Below are positions 26,851-35,713 of a stretch of DNA of 64,000 bases, piece by piece. A program made the translations under genes and the position numbers. Origin of the DNA: Halopseudomonas salegens (lineage in GTDB: Bacteria; Pseudomonadota; Gammaproteobacteria; Pseudomonadales; Pseudomonadaceae); contig NZ_LT629787.1 in assembly GCF_900105655.1 (NCBI RefSeq), forward strand, positions 2,790,001 to 2,854,000. The letters are read 5' to 3'. Position 1 is the stretch's first letter. The number at the start of each line of letters is the position of its first letter. The notes under the pieces were generated by a model. The model saw nothing but the letters and a program-made list of their open reading frames with translations, had not been told where the DNA came from and made no database searches.

Positions 26851-27588
26851 GTGCGCCCGAGTGATATTGCCTCGGTCAAGCCACCGGCCAGCAAGCGCCA
26901 GAACCTGACCGAACGTATCTATCAGGAACTGAAAGAGCGCATCTTTGACTTTCAGCTGCTACCCGGTGATCGCTTCAGCGAGAACGAAATGGCCGAAAGC
27001 ATGCAGGCCAGCCGCACGCCGGTGCGCGAGGCATTGACCCGTTTGCAGCGCGAAGGCTTTGTCGAAGTGTCTTTCCGCAGCGGCTGGCAGGTCAGACCCT
27101 TTGATTTCGAGCAGTACGAACAGCTGTATGACGTGCGCATCGTGCTGGAAATGGCAGCGGTCAAACGCCTGTGTGAAATGGAGCCGGGACCGGATCTGGA
27201 ACAGTTGAAAGCCACCTGGCTGGTGCCGGAAGACCAGCGCCTGGATCACGGCCCCACCGTCTGCGCCATGGACGAACGCTTTCACGAGCAACTGGTAGAA
27301 GCCACCGGCAACGGTGAAATGGCCCGCATTCACCATGATGTGACCGAGCGTCTGCGCATTGTGCGACGCATCGACTTCACCAAACGCCCGCGCATTGAAG
27401 CCACCTACCGCGAGCACGGCGAAATTCTGCGCACCATTATCAAGCGCCGCGCCGATGAAGCGCAGTTATTGCTGAAGACCCATATCGAGGAAAGCAAGGC
27501 AGAGGTCCGCAAGATCACCCTGCACATGATCCACGAGGCTCGGCTAAACCCGCATAACAGCTTGTTGGCCAATGATGCCGGCAACTGA
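26851..27588 (+). CDS. GntR family regulator, FCD subfamily
   Basis: Predicted regulator of the urea locus, about 245 residues. Seen: winged helix with LTERIYQELKERIFDFQLLPGDRFSENEMAESMQ split into the usual HTH, SRTPVREALTRLQREGFVEV, then an all-helical FCD ligand domain (DVRIVLEMAAVKRL, DERFHEQLVEATGN, YREHGEILRTIIKR) with the Asp/His residues that bind metal in this family. AAGGAG lies nine bases before a GTG at 26851, which I prefer; an ATG at 26833 overlapping the remnant's stop is the alternative. Co-transcribed with the remnant and probably reading on to urtA. Confidence 0.82.
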   Translation: MRPSDIASVKPPASKRQNLTERIYQELKERIFDFQLLPGDRFSENEMAESMQASRTPVREALTRLQREGFVEVSFRSGWQVRPFDFEQYEQLYDVRIVLEMAAVKRLCEMEPGPDLEQLKATWLVPEDQRLDHGPTVCAMDERFHEQLVEATGNGEMARIHHDVTERLRIVRRIDFTKRPRIEATYREHGEILRTIIKRRADEAQLLLKTHIEESKAEVRKITLHMIHEARLNPHNSLLANDAGN

Positions 27589-27621
27589 GATACGACCTGC
27601 CTATGCAGCAGGCCGACAACC

Positions 27622-27639
27622 GCAGGCAGTGATGCCTGC
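27622..27639. other. Short hairpin between the GntR gene and urtA
   Basis: GCAGGCA, GTGA tetraloop, TGCCTGC: perfect 7-bp stem with a GNRA loop and no T-run. Could be an mRNA stability element or protein site ~100 bases before urtA; no further evidence. Confidence 0.35.
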
Positions 27640-27735
27640 AGCACAACACAGGGAGGACTTCGTGCATTCAGACACCCACAGCTTGAACACTTTTTTCACC
27701 CCGGTTGAACCCACACATATTTTGGAGATTGACCC

Positions 27736-29034
27736 ATGCAACTGAAAAAAATTGTCAAACAGGCCAGCGCTGTTGGCCTTGCATGCAGCCTGGCTGTCAG
27801 CAGCCTGACCGCCATGGCAGAAACCATCAAGGTCGGTGTACTGCACTCCTTGTCCGGCACCATGGCCATTTCGGAAACCACGCTGAAAGACACCATGCTG
27901 ATGCTGATTGAAGAGCAGAACAAAAAAGGTGGCCTGCTCGGCAAGCAACTGGAAGCCGTCGTGGTTGACCCCGCCTCGGATTGGCCGCTGTTCGCCGAAC
28001 GCACGCGTGAACTGATCGAACAACACGAAGTGGATGCCATCTTTGGCTGCTGGACCTCGGTATCGCGCAAGGCAGTATTGCCGGTGATCGAAGAGCTCAA
28101 CGGACTGCTGTTCTACCCGGTACAGTTCGAGGGTGAAGAGTCCTCGCGCAACGTCTTTTACACCGGCGCCGCGCCGAATCAACAGGCCATTCCGGCCGTT
28201 GATTACCTGAAAGACGAAATGGGCGTCGAGCGTTGGGTACTCGCTGGCACCGACTACGTCTACCCGCGAACCACCAACCGCATTCTCGAAGCCTACCTGA
28301 AATCGAATGGTGTGGCCGAAAGCGACATCATGATCAATTACACCCCGTTCGGTCACTCCGACTGGCAGAACATTGTTGCCGAGATCAAGCGCTTTGGCGG
28401 TACCGGCAAGAAAACTGCCGTGGTCTCCACCATCAATGGCGACGCCAACGTACCCTTCTATCGCGAACTGGGTAACCAGGGCGTGTCATCGCTGGACATT
28501 CCGGTAGTGGCATTCTCGGTCGGTGAAGAAGAACTGTCCGGTATCGATGCCCGTCCGCTGGTCGGTCACATGGCCGCCTGGAACTACTTCATGAGTGAAG
28601 AAACCGCAGAAAACGAAGCCTTCATCAAAACCTGGCACGCCTTTATCGGCGACACCGACCGGGTTACCAATGATCCGATGGAAGCCCATTACGTCGGCTT
28701 CAACATGTGGGTAAAAGCGGTGGAAAAAGCCGGCACTACCGACAGTGATGCAGTGATTGACGCCATTGTCGGCGTGGAAGTGCCCAACCTGACCGGTGGC
28801 GTCAGCACCATGCTGCCCAACCACTACATCACCAAGCCGGTGCTGATTGGTGAAATCCAGGAAGACGGCCAGTTCCTGACTGTGTCGCAGACCGACGATC
28901 TGGTGCCCGGCGAGTCCTGGTCACGTTATCTGGAAGGCAGCAAGGATCTGGTTGCCGACTGGACCGCACCGATCAACTGCGGCAACTACAACACCGAGAC
29001 TGAAACCTGCCTGGGTAGCGAAGCCCAGCAATAA
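27736..29034 (+). CDS. urtA: Urea ABC transporter substrate-binding protein
   Basis: Periplasmic urea receptor, 432 residues. Seen: signal peptide ending SSLTAMA, mature start ETIKVGVLHSLSGTMAISET, VVDPASDWPLFAERTREL, FGCWTSVSRKAVLPV and NGLLFYPVQFEGEE, the strongly conserved UrtA blocks (type I periplasmic fold, FmdD/UrtA group), and a GNYNTETETC tail. TTGGAG lies before the ATG. A strong terminator-like hairpin follows directly, probably making urtA more abundant than the membrane genes, as usual for binding proteins. Confidence 0.95.
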   Translation: MQLKKIVKQASAVGLACSLAVSSLTAMAETIKVGVLHSLSGTMAISETTLKDTMLMLIEEQNKKGGLLGKQLEAVVVDPASDWPLFAERTRELIEQHEVDAIFGCWTSVSRKAVLPVIEELNGLLFYPVQFEGEESSRNVFYTGAAPNQQAIPAVDYLKDEMGVERWVLAGTDYVYPRTTNRILEAYLKSNGVAESDIMINYTPFGHSDWQNIVAEIKRFGGTGKKTAVVSTINGDANVPFYRELGNQGVSSLDIPVVAFSVGEEELSGIDARPLVGHMAAWNYFMSEETAENEAFIKTWHAFIGDTDRVTNDPMEAHYVGFNMWVKAVEKAGTTDSDAVIDAIVGVEVPNLTGGVSTMLPNHYITKPVLIGEIQEDGQFLTVSQTDDLVPGESWSRYLEGSKDLVADWTAPINCGNYNTETETCLGSEAQQ

Positions 29035-29042
29035 GCACCATC

Positions 29043-29087
29043 GCCTTGCTCCGACCGCCGAACCGGCGGAGCAAGGCCCCTTTTTTT
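29043..29087 (+). terminator. Terminator/attenuator between urtA and urtB
   Basis: Long stem GCCTTGCTCCG ... CGGAGCAAGGC with an internal CCGCCG/CGGCGG, then CCC and seven T. It is inside the operon, 8 bases past urtA and ~40 before urtB, so partial read-through is expected. Confidence 0.8.
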
Positions 29088-29129
29088 GCTTCGGCCTGGC
29101 CGAAGCTTTCAGCGCACGAGACTGCCGTT

Positions 29130-30806
29130 ATGACCCGATATCACCCGACGGATGCCCTGCCAACCGCCCCACCCGTCAGCGCCAACCTGTGCCAGCGCCT
29201 TGCGGCACTGGTCTTATGCCTGCTGCTGGGCCTGGGCTTCAGTTACCCCGCTGCCGCCGAAGAAGCCGCTGCCGAACCCTCCACGGAGCCGGACTTCACC
29301 AGCCTGGTGCAGCAGTTGCCGCAGGGCAATCTGGCCAAACGGGCACAAACGGTAACGGCCCTGTCCGAGTTGGAGCATGAACGCCTGATCGATGTGTTGA
29401 CGGCGTTGCAGGAAGGCAATTTGCTCGCCACTCGCGACGAGCCGCCGATCGTGGTCATCCGTCAGAACGACAACGTCTTCGACGCGATCAGTGGTGACAC
29501 CATCGATGAGCCGGAAGGCCTGCGCCGGGTACCCGTCAACAACCGCCTGCGCAGCGAGCTATTGACGCTGATTGCCCGCCTGAGCCTGAATCATCCACGT
29601 CCCCAGGTGCGCTATGACGCCGTGCGACGTTTTATCGATGACGGCATCGACAGTAACGCGATCAATCTGCTGATTGAGCGCAGGGCCCTGGAAGATACCG
29701 CGCTGGTCAATGGTGCCATCGATACAGCCTTTGCCCTGTTCCAGCTGCAGGGAGACGATCGGGAAGAACGCCTGCTGGCGGTCAGCACCCTCAGCGGCTC
29801 TCTCGAACGTGCGGCGCGCAATGCCCTGCGCGGCATCGCCGACAATGATGTTGACCCGGAGCTGCGCCTTGCCGCCAGTGAAGCACTGGATTCAATCCAG
29901 ACCAAAATGGGTTTTTACCGCTTTATCGAGAATCTGTTCTTTGGCCTCAGCCTGGGATCCGTATTGCTGCTGGCCGCGATTGGTCTGGCGATCACCTTTG
30001 GCGTCATGGGCGTGATCAATATGGCCCACGGCGAACTGATCATGATAGGCGCCTATACCACCTGGGGCGTACAGGTGCTTTTCCCCAGCCTGATTGAATG
30101 GAGCCTGCTGATTGCCATACCGTCCGCTTTTGTGGTCGCCGGGCTGGTCGGCATCCTGATCGAACGCGGGGTAATCCGTTTTCTCTATGGCCGACCGCTG
30201 GAAACCCTGCTGGCCACCTTTGGCCTCAGCCTGGTGCTGCAACAGGCCGTACGTACCTTGTTCAGCCCCTTGAACCGCTCGGTGAGTTCCCCTGAGTGGA
30301 TCAGCGGCATCCTGACCATCAATCCGGTACTGTCGATTACCTACACCCGCCTGTACATCCTTGCTTTCGGCCTGATGGTGTTCTTTGCCCTGCTGCTGGT
30401 GATGAAAAAAACCAGTCTTGGTCTCAAGGTCCGTGCCGTGTCACAGAACCGGGCCATGGCCCGCGCCGTCGGGGTCCGTTCGAGCTGGGTTGATGCCCTG
30501 ACCTTTGGCCTGGGCTCCGGCATTGCCGGTATCGCCGGGGTCGCACTGTCGCAGATCACCAACGTCGGCCCCAACCTGGGTCAGGCCTACATCATTGATT
30601 CCTTCATGGTGGTGGTGTTTGGTGGCGTCGGCAATCTCTGGGGCACGCTGGTCAGCGCCATGACGCTGGGCCTGATCAACAACTTCCTCGAACCCTATGC
30701 CGGGGCCATGCTGGCCAAGGTGCTGGTGCTGGTGATGTTGATCCTGTTCATCCAGAAAAAACCCAAGGGCCTGTTTCCACAGAAAGGCCGTGCGGCCGCC
30801 GACTGA
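29130..30806 (+). CDS. urtB: Urea ABC transporter permease UrtB
   Basis: 558 residues. Signal-like hydrophobic N-terminus (LAALVLCLLLGLGFSYPAAA), an exported helical region of about 200 residues (QLPQGNLAKRAQTVTALSEL, HEAT-like pairs) that is characteristic of UrtB, then a LivH-type permease domain from about residue 265 (FGVMGVINMAHGELIMIGAY, PLETLLATFGLSLVLQQ, VFGGVGNLWGT). The chosen ATG has only a weak ribosome site; the frame is open further upstream through the hairpin, which is not plausible. Forms the membrane channel with UrtC. Confidence 0.92.
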   Translation: MTRYHPTDALPTAPPVSANLCQRLAALVLCLLLGLGFSYPAAAEEAAAEPSTEPDFTSLVQQLPQGNLAKRAQTVTALSELEHERLIDVLTALQEGNLLATRDEPPIVVIRQNDNVFDAISGDTIDEPEGLRRVPVNNRLRSELLTLIARLSLNHPRPQVRYDAVRRFIDDGIDSNAINLLIERRALEDTALVNGAIDTAFALFQLQGDDREERLLAVSTLSGSLERAARNALRGIADNDVDPELRLAASEALDSIQTKMGFYRFIENLFFGLSLGSVLLLAAIGLAITFGVMGVINMAHGELIMIGAYTTWGVQVLFPSLIEWSLLIAIPSAFVVAGLVGILIERGVIRFLYGRPLETLLATFGLSLVLQQAVRTLFSPLNRSVSSPEWISGILTINPVLSITYTRLYILAFGLMVFFALLLVMKKTSLGLKVRAVSQNRAMARAVGVRSSWVDALTFGLGSGIAGIAGVALSQITNVGPNLGQAYIIDSFMVVVFGGVGNLWGTLVSAMTLGLINNFLEPYAGAMLAKVLVLVMLILFIQKKPKGLFPQKGRAAAD

Positions 30807-30839
30807 GCCGCCATCACTGGCAAGGAATGAGAGAACTCT

Positions 30840-31937
30840 ATGCTGACTCAACGTTTATTACTCAGTGATCGCGGCGGCATGATCGTGCTCGGCCTGGTGG
30901 TCCTGATGGCCATCCTGGTACCGATCTGCAACCTGGCGCTGCCAACTGACTCGCCCTTCTACGTGTCCAACTTCAGTGTCGCGCTGCTGGGCAAGTTTCT
31001 GTGCTTTGCCCTGCTGGCCCTGTCAGTCGACCTGATCTGGGGCTACGCCGGCATCCTGTCACTCGGCCATGGTGCCTTTTTCAGTCTGGGTGGGTATGGC
31101 ATGGGCATGTACCTGATGCGTCAGATTGGTGACCGCGGCGTGTATGGCCATCCGGAGCTGATGGATTTCATGGTCATCCTCAACTGGGAAAGCCTGCCCT
31201 GGTACTGGCAGGGTTTCGACATGTTCTGGTTTGCCGCGCTGATGATCCTGCTGGTACCCGGTCTGCTGGCACTGGTGTTCGGCTGGCTGGCCTTTCGCTC
31301 GCGGGTAACCGGGGTGTATTTCGCCATCATCACCCAGGCCCTGACCTTTGCCCTGATGCTGGCCTTCTTCCGCAATGAAATGGGCTTTGGCGGCAACAAC
31401 GGCCTGAATGACTTCAAGGAAATCCTCGGTTTTGATCTCAGCGCCAAGGGTACCCGGGTCGGCCTCTTCATCGCCTCGGCAATCGCTCTGCTGCTCGGCT
31501 ATCTGGCCTGTCGCTATATCGTCACCTCGCGTATGGGGCGGGTGATTATCGCCATTCGCGATGCGGAAAGTCGTACCCGTTTCAGCGGCTATCAGGTGGA
31601 ATACTACAAGCTCTGGCTGTTCGTGTTTTCCGCCATGTTGGCGGCGGTGGCCGGTGCCCTCTATGTCCCTCAGGTCGGCATTATCAATCCCGGCGAGTTC
31701 TCGCCGTTGAACTCGATCGAGATGGTCGTCTGGGTCGCAGCCGGTGGCCGTGGCACCTTGTTCGGCGCCATTGTCGGAGCCTTTGCGGTCAACTACGCCA
31801 AAACCTTCTTCACTACTTTCTCGCCGGAAACCTGGCTGTTCATTCTGGGCGCCCTGTTCGTGCTGGTTACCCTGCTGCTGCCACGCGGCATTGTCGGCCT
31901 GCTCGACCGCTTTACCCGCAAGGGAGACAAGTCATGA
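30840..31937 (+). CDS. urtC: Urea ABC transporter permease UrtC
   Basis: 365-residue LivM-type permease partner of UrtB. Seen: LSVDLIWGYAGILSLGHGAFFSLGGY, NNGLNDFKEILGF and WVAAGGRGTLFGAIVGAFAV, and about eight hydrophobic segments. Its stop overlaps the urtD start (ATGA), so the two are translationally coupled. Confidence 0.93.
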   Translation: MLTQRLLLSDRGGMIVLGLVVLMAILVPICNLALPTDSPFYVSNFSVALLGKFLCFALLALSVDLIWGYAGILSLGHGAFFSLGGYGMGMYLMRQIGDRGVYGHPELMDFMVILNWESLPWYWQGFDMFWFAALMILLVPGLLALVFGWLAFRSRVTGVYFAIITQALTFALMLAFFRNEMGFGGNNGLNDFKEILGFDLSAKGTRVGLFIASAIALLLGYLACRYIVTSRMGRVIIAIRDAESRTRFSGYQVEYYKLWLFVFSAMLAAVAGALYVPQVGIINPGEFSPLNSIEMVVWVAAGGRGTLFGAIVGAFAVNYAKTFFTTFSPETWLFILGALFVLVTLLLPRGIVGLLDRFTRKGDKS

Positions 31938-32770
31938 AAACTCTCGAACAATTGCGTGAAACCTGGCGCCGTGATCAGGTCTTCGACTTCATGCTGCCGA
32001 CACCGGAATATGATCAGGTGGTGGATACCAGCCATGGTCCGATTCTGTATGTCGAGGATATCAGCGTCAGCTTTGACGGCTTCAAGGCACTGAACAACCT
32101 CAACCTCTACGTCAACGATGGTGAGCTGCGCTGTATCATCGGTCCCAATGGCGCCGGCAAGACCACCATGATGGATGTGATCACCGGCAAGACTCAGCCG
32201 GATACTGGCAGTGTCTGGTTTGGCCAGCGTATCAACCTGCTCAAGCAATCCGAGCACAGCATTGCCCGTGGCGGTATCGGACGCAAGTTCCAGAAACCCA
32301 CGATTTTTGAAGCCCTGAGCGTGTTCGAGAATCTGGAACTGGCCAGTGCCGGCAGCAAGCGCGTCTGGTCTACCCTGCTGCACGATCTGAGCAGCCTGCA
32401 GCGTGATCGTATCGACGAGGTACTGGAGCTGATCGGCTTGCAGGAACTGGTGCGTCGCGATGCCGGTGAATTGTCCCACGGCCAGAAGCAATGGCTGGAA
32501 ATCGGCATGTTGCTGATGCAGAACCCGCGCGTGCTGCTGGTCGACGAGCCGGTCGCCGGGATGACCGGTGAAGAGGTGGAAAAGACGGCCGAACTGCTGA
32601 CCTCACTGGCCGGCAAGCACTCGGTCATTGTGGTCGAACACGATATGGCCTTTGTGCGCTCGATCGCCCGCACCGTCACCGTCCTGCACCAGGGTTCAGT
32701 GCTGGCCGAAGGCAGCATGGATCAAGTACAGAACGACCCGAAAGTGGTCGAAGTCTATCTGGGAGAATAA
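31934..32770 (+). CDS. urtD: Urea ABC transporter ATP-binding protein UrtD
   Basis: 278 residues, LivG-type ATPase. Seen: Walker A GPNGAGKTTMMDVITG, signature ELSHGQKQWLEIGMLL, Walker B VLLVDEPVAGM and switch His in VVEHDMAFV. The ~35-residue N-terminal extension before the core is usual for UrtD. Overlaps urtC by four bases. Confidence 0.94.
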   Translation: MKTLEQLRETWRRDQVFDFMLPTPEYDQVVDTSHGPILYVEDISVSFDGFKALNNLNLYVNDGELRCIIGPNGAGKTTMMDVITGKTQPDTGSVWFGQRINLLKQSEHSIARGGIGRKFQKPTIFEALSVFENLELASAGSKRVWSTLLHDLSSLQRDRIDEVLELIGLQELVRRDAGELSHGQKQWLEIGMLLMQNPRVLLVDEPVAGMTGEEVEKTAELLTSLAGKHSVIVVEHDMAFVRSIARTVTVLHQGSVLAEGSMDQVQNDPKVVEVYLGE

Positions 32771-32775
32771 CGCCT

Positions 32776-33471
32776 GTGCTCAGCATCAAGTCAATCAACC
32801 AGTACTACAACCAGAGTCATATCCTCTGGGACCTGGATCTCGAGCTCAAGGCCGGCACCTGTGGCTGTCTGCTCGGACGCAACGGCGTGGGCAAGACCAC
32901 GCTGCTCAAGTGCGTCACCGGGCTGCTGCCGATCCGTGATGGCCAGATCATATTCGATGGCAAGGATATCAGCCGCATGAGTACGGAAAACCGTGCCCGT
33001 TCCGGCATCGGCTATGTACCTCAGGGGCGGGAGATTTTCCCGCTGCTCACGGTGGAGGAGAATCTGAAAATCTCCCTGGGTGCGCGCAAGGACCGCGCGC
33101 GGCAAATACCCGGGTTGATCTATGAGCTGTTTCCGGTACTCAAGGAAATGAAAAACCGCCGTGGAGGTGATTTGTCCGGCGGCCAGCAACAGCAGTTGGC
33201 AATTGGCCGCGCCCTGGTACTCGATCCCAAATTGCTGATTCTCGATGAGCCGACCGAAGGTATCCAGCCGAATATCGTGCGCGACATCAGTGACGTGATC
33301 CGTCGCCTGAATGAGGAACTTGGCCTGACCGTGCTGCTGGTCGAGCAGAAACTGCCCTTCGCACGCCGCGCTGCCGATGATTTTTTTATCATGGAACGCG
33401 GCCGGGTAGTTGCCGACGGCCCCATGCCAACCCTGGATGATGCTCTGATCAAGCAATACCTGACAGTCTGA
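32776..33471 (+). CDS. urtE: Urea ABC transporter ATP-binding protein UrtE
   Basis: 231 residues, LivF-type ATPase. Seen: Walker A GRNGVGKTTLLKCVTG, YVPQGREIFPLLTVEENL, signature DLSGGQQQQLAIGRAL, Walker B LLILDEPTEGIQPN. GTG start five bases after urtD. Completes a full urtABCDE set; no urease or allophanate hydrolase gene follows, and the next gene (nhaB) is convergent. Confidence 0.94.
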   Translation: MLSIKSINQYYNQSHILWDLDLELKAGTCGCLLGRNGVGKTTLLKCVTGLLPIRDGQIIFDGKDISRMSTENRARSGIGYVPQGREIFPLLTVEENLKISLGARKDRARQIPGLIYELFPVLKEMKNRRGGDLSGGQQQQLAIGRALVLDPKLLILDEPTEGIQPNIVRDISDVIRRLNEELGLTVLLVEQKLPFARRAADDFFIMERGRVVADGPMPTLDDALIKQYLTV

Positions 33472-33655
33472 GTTGCGGCGGTCAAACCCGACCGCCTGTC
33501 TGCTGCGCTATGGCGCTTTACTGGTCGGGCGCCCCTGCTACCCGGCTGGCTGCAGGATCTGCAAGCGCCCATTCAGTGGGGTCTGCTGATCAGTGCCAGG
33601 CTGTTACTTGGCCGTATGCTGCTCTCAAGCCTGGCAAATGGCTGCTGGCAGGCAC

Positions 33656-35161
33656 CTACAACCAGTTGATCACTGCATACAGGCCGACAGCCCCCATAAC
33701 GACCGTGTAGGGAAACGCCATGACCACCATGCGACCATAGGACAGACGCACCAGAGGGGCGATGGCCGAGGTCAGCAGGAACAGGAAAGCAGCCTGACCA
33801 TTGGGCGTAGCAACACTGGGCAGATTGGTACCGGTGTTGATGGATACGGCCAACAGGTCAAAGTGCTCACGGCTGATCTGGCCAGCATCCAGTGCCTGCT
33901 TGATTTCACTGATGTATACCGTCGCGACAAACACGTTGTCGCTGACCATCGAGAGAATCCCGTTGGCCAGAAAGAACATCCCCGGCTGGATATCTTCCGG
34001 CATGGCCAGTACCGCAGCAATAATCGGAGTAAACAGGTGCTGTTGATGAATCACCGACACGATGGCAAAAAACACAACCAACAATGCCGTAAAAGGTAGC
34101 GCCTCCTGAAAGGCCTTGCCGATCTGGTGCTCATCCGTCACGCCATTGAAGCTGGTCATCAACACAATAACCAGCAAGCCAATCAAGCCGACCTCGGCGA
34201 CATGAAATGCCAGGCCCAGTACCAGAATGACCGCTGCCAGCGCCTGAACGATCAACTGCGCGCGCTGCTGGTTGGTCCGCTTGGCTTGCTCATTGGCGGC
34301 GAATTCTTCCAGTACCCGGCGCACCGAGCGCGGAATCTTGGCGCCATAGCCAAACCAGCCAGTTTTCTCCAGCAATACGCAGGTCAATGAGCCCGCCAGC
34401 AGAACCGGCAGGCTGACCGGAGCCATACGCATAAAGAACTCGACAAAGCTCCAGCCCGCTATGCGAGCAATCAGCAGGTTCTGGGGCTCACCCACCAGCG
34501 TTGCCACACCGCCCAGAGCGGTACCGATGGCGCCATGCATCAGCAAGCTACGCAGGAAAGCACGGAATATTTCCAGGTCGTCACGGTGCAATTCCAGCGG
34601 CTCATCGTCCGCATGCACCAACTGGTCGGGCTGGGCTTTACCCGGCGCCGAAGCCACCTTGTGATACACCGAATAAAAACCGACCGCTACACTGATGATC
34701 ACTGCTGTCACTGTCAGTGCATCCAGAAAAGCCGATAGCAACGCAGCGGTTAGACAAAACAACAGGCCCAGACTGGACTTCGATCGCACCCCCAGCAAAA
34801 TGCGGGTGAATACCAGCAGCAACAGGCCCTTCATGAAGTAAATCCCGGCAACCATGAACATCAACAGCAAAATGACCGGGAAATTGGTCAGCATCTCCGC
34901 ATACAGCGCTTCCGGAGTCGCCATGCCAATAATAATGGCCTCGATCGCCAACAGGCCACCCGGCAACAGCGGGTAGCACTTGAGCGCCATGGCCAGCGTG
35001 AAAATGAACTCGATGACCAGAATCCAGCCCATCACATAGGGCCCCAGCAACCACAGTGCCAATGGATTGAGCAGCAAGAAGGCAACAATGGTCTGTTTGT
35101 ACCAGACGGGGGCATTGCCCAGAAAATTATGCGCAAAAGCACGGGGTAAGGAGAGTGTCAT
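33656..35161 (-). CDS. nhaB: Na+/H+ antiporter NhaB
   Basis: 501-residue inner-membrane antiporter. Seen: N-terminus [57 protein letters not shown] and the terminal [21 protein letters not shown], all NhaB-family blocks, with ~12 hydrophobic segments. Supports pH and sodium homeostasis, fitting a marine or halotolerant host. Convergent with urtE across 184 bases that hold only a GCGGTC/GACCGC hairpin. Confidence 0.93.
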   Translation of the reverse strand: MTLSLPRAFAHNFLGNAPVWYKQTIVAFLLLNPLALWLLGPYVMGWILVIEFIFTLAMALKCYPLLPGGLLAIEAIIIGMATPEALYAEMLTNFPVILLLMFMVAGIYFMKGLLLLVFTRILLGVRSKSSLGLLFCLTAALLSAFLDALTVTAVIISVAVGFYSVYHKVASAPGKAQPDQLVHADDEPLELHRDDLEIFRAFLRSLLMHGAIGTALGGVATLVGEPQNLLIARIAGWSFVEFFMRMAPVSLPVLLAGSLTCVLLEKTGWFGYGAKIPRSVRRVLEEFAANEQAKRTNQQRAQLIVQALAAVILVLGLAFHVAEVGLIGLLVIVLMTSFNGVTDEHQIGKAFQEALPFTALLVVFFAIVSVIHQQHLFTPIIAAVLAMPEDIQPGMFFLANGILSMVSDNVFVATVYISEIKQALDAGQISREHFDLLAVSINTGTNLPSVATPNGQAAFLFLLTSAIAPLVRLSYGRMVVMAFPYTVVMGAVGLYAVINWL

Positions 35162-35713
35162 GGGTCAGTTTTCCGCGATCGGATTCCGTCAGGCCATAAA
35201 AAACGCGCACGAGCAAAAGGCTATGGCGCGCGCTCTCGTTGATTTTTTCGCGTAGATGAGTCGATAAACAACAGCCCTCGCAGAAGATGACTGCAGGCCG
35301 CAACCAAAACAACCCGACCGGAGATCAAGTCAAGGCAGACTTGCGCTGGGCTAAAAAAACAGATGATTCTTCTGCAAGCAACAACTGAATGGCGCGGAAA
35401 TTTACCACACCCGGTTAACGGATAGCCAGCCAACCAATACAAGTAATCCGGCCAAACAGCCTTTTTCCAGCCAGGAGTTCAACATTTTCCCGAGTAGCAG
35501 CTCACAGACTGCTGACTGATAATCAATAGCCGTCACTTCGGGCTGCAAGCACGCATTTTTCGACTAGTATGAAACGACACTCTGGCTGCTGTGTTCAGGT
35601 CAAGTTGACCTCTTCGAGCTATTACAAAATCCTGCCATTAGCGCGATACTCGGTTTGGCAATAAATACAAAGCCTGTTGCCAACTGGCTTGCCTCAGGAG
35701 CAGCACTTGATTT
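35162..35713. other. 552-base intergenic region between nhaB and the c-di-GMP protein
   Basis: No gene supported on either strand; the short open frames lack ribosome sites. It is AT-richer than the coding surroundings and must carry the divergent promoters of nhaB and the PilZ-DUF1631-GGDEF-EAL gene. A GGCAA/TTGCC hairpin lies about 50 bases before the latter. I could not assign a -35/-10 pair with confidence. Confidence 0.5.

Noticed and set aside
33472..33669. Open frame continuing 65 codons past the urtE stop (Leu/Trp-rich)
   Set aside because: Considered as a relic of a urease accessory or amidolyase gene, but there is no start, ribosome site or recognisable motif, and it runs into the nhaB 3' end.
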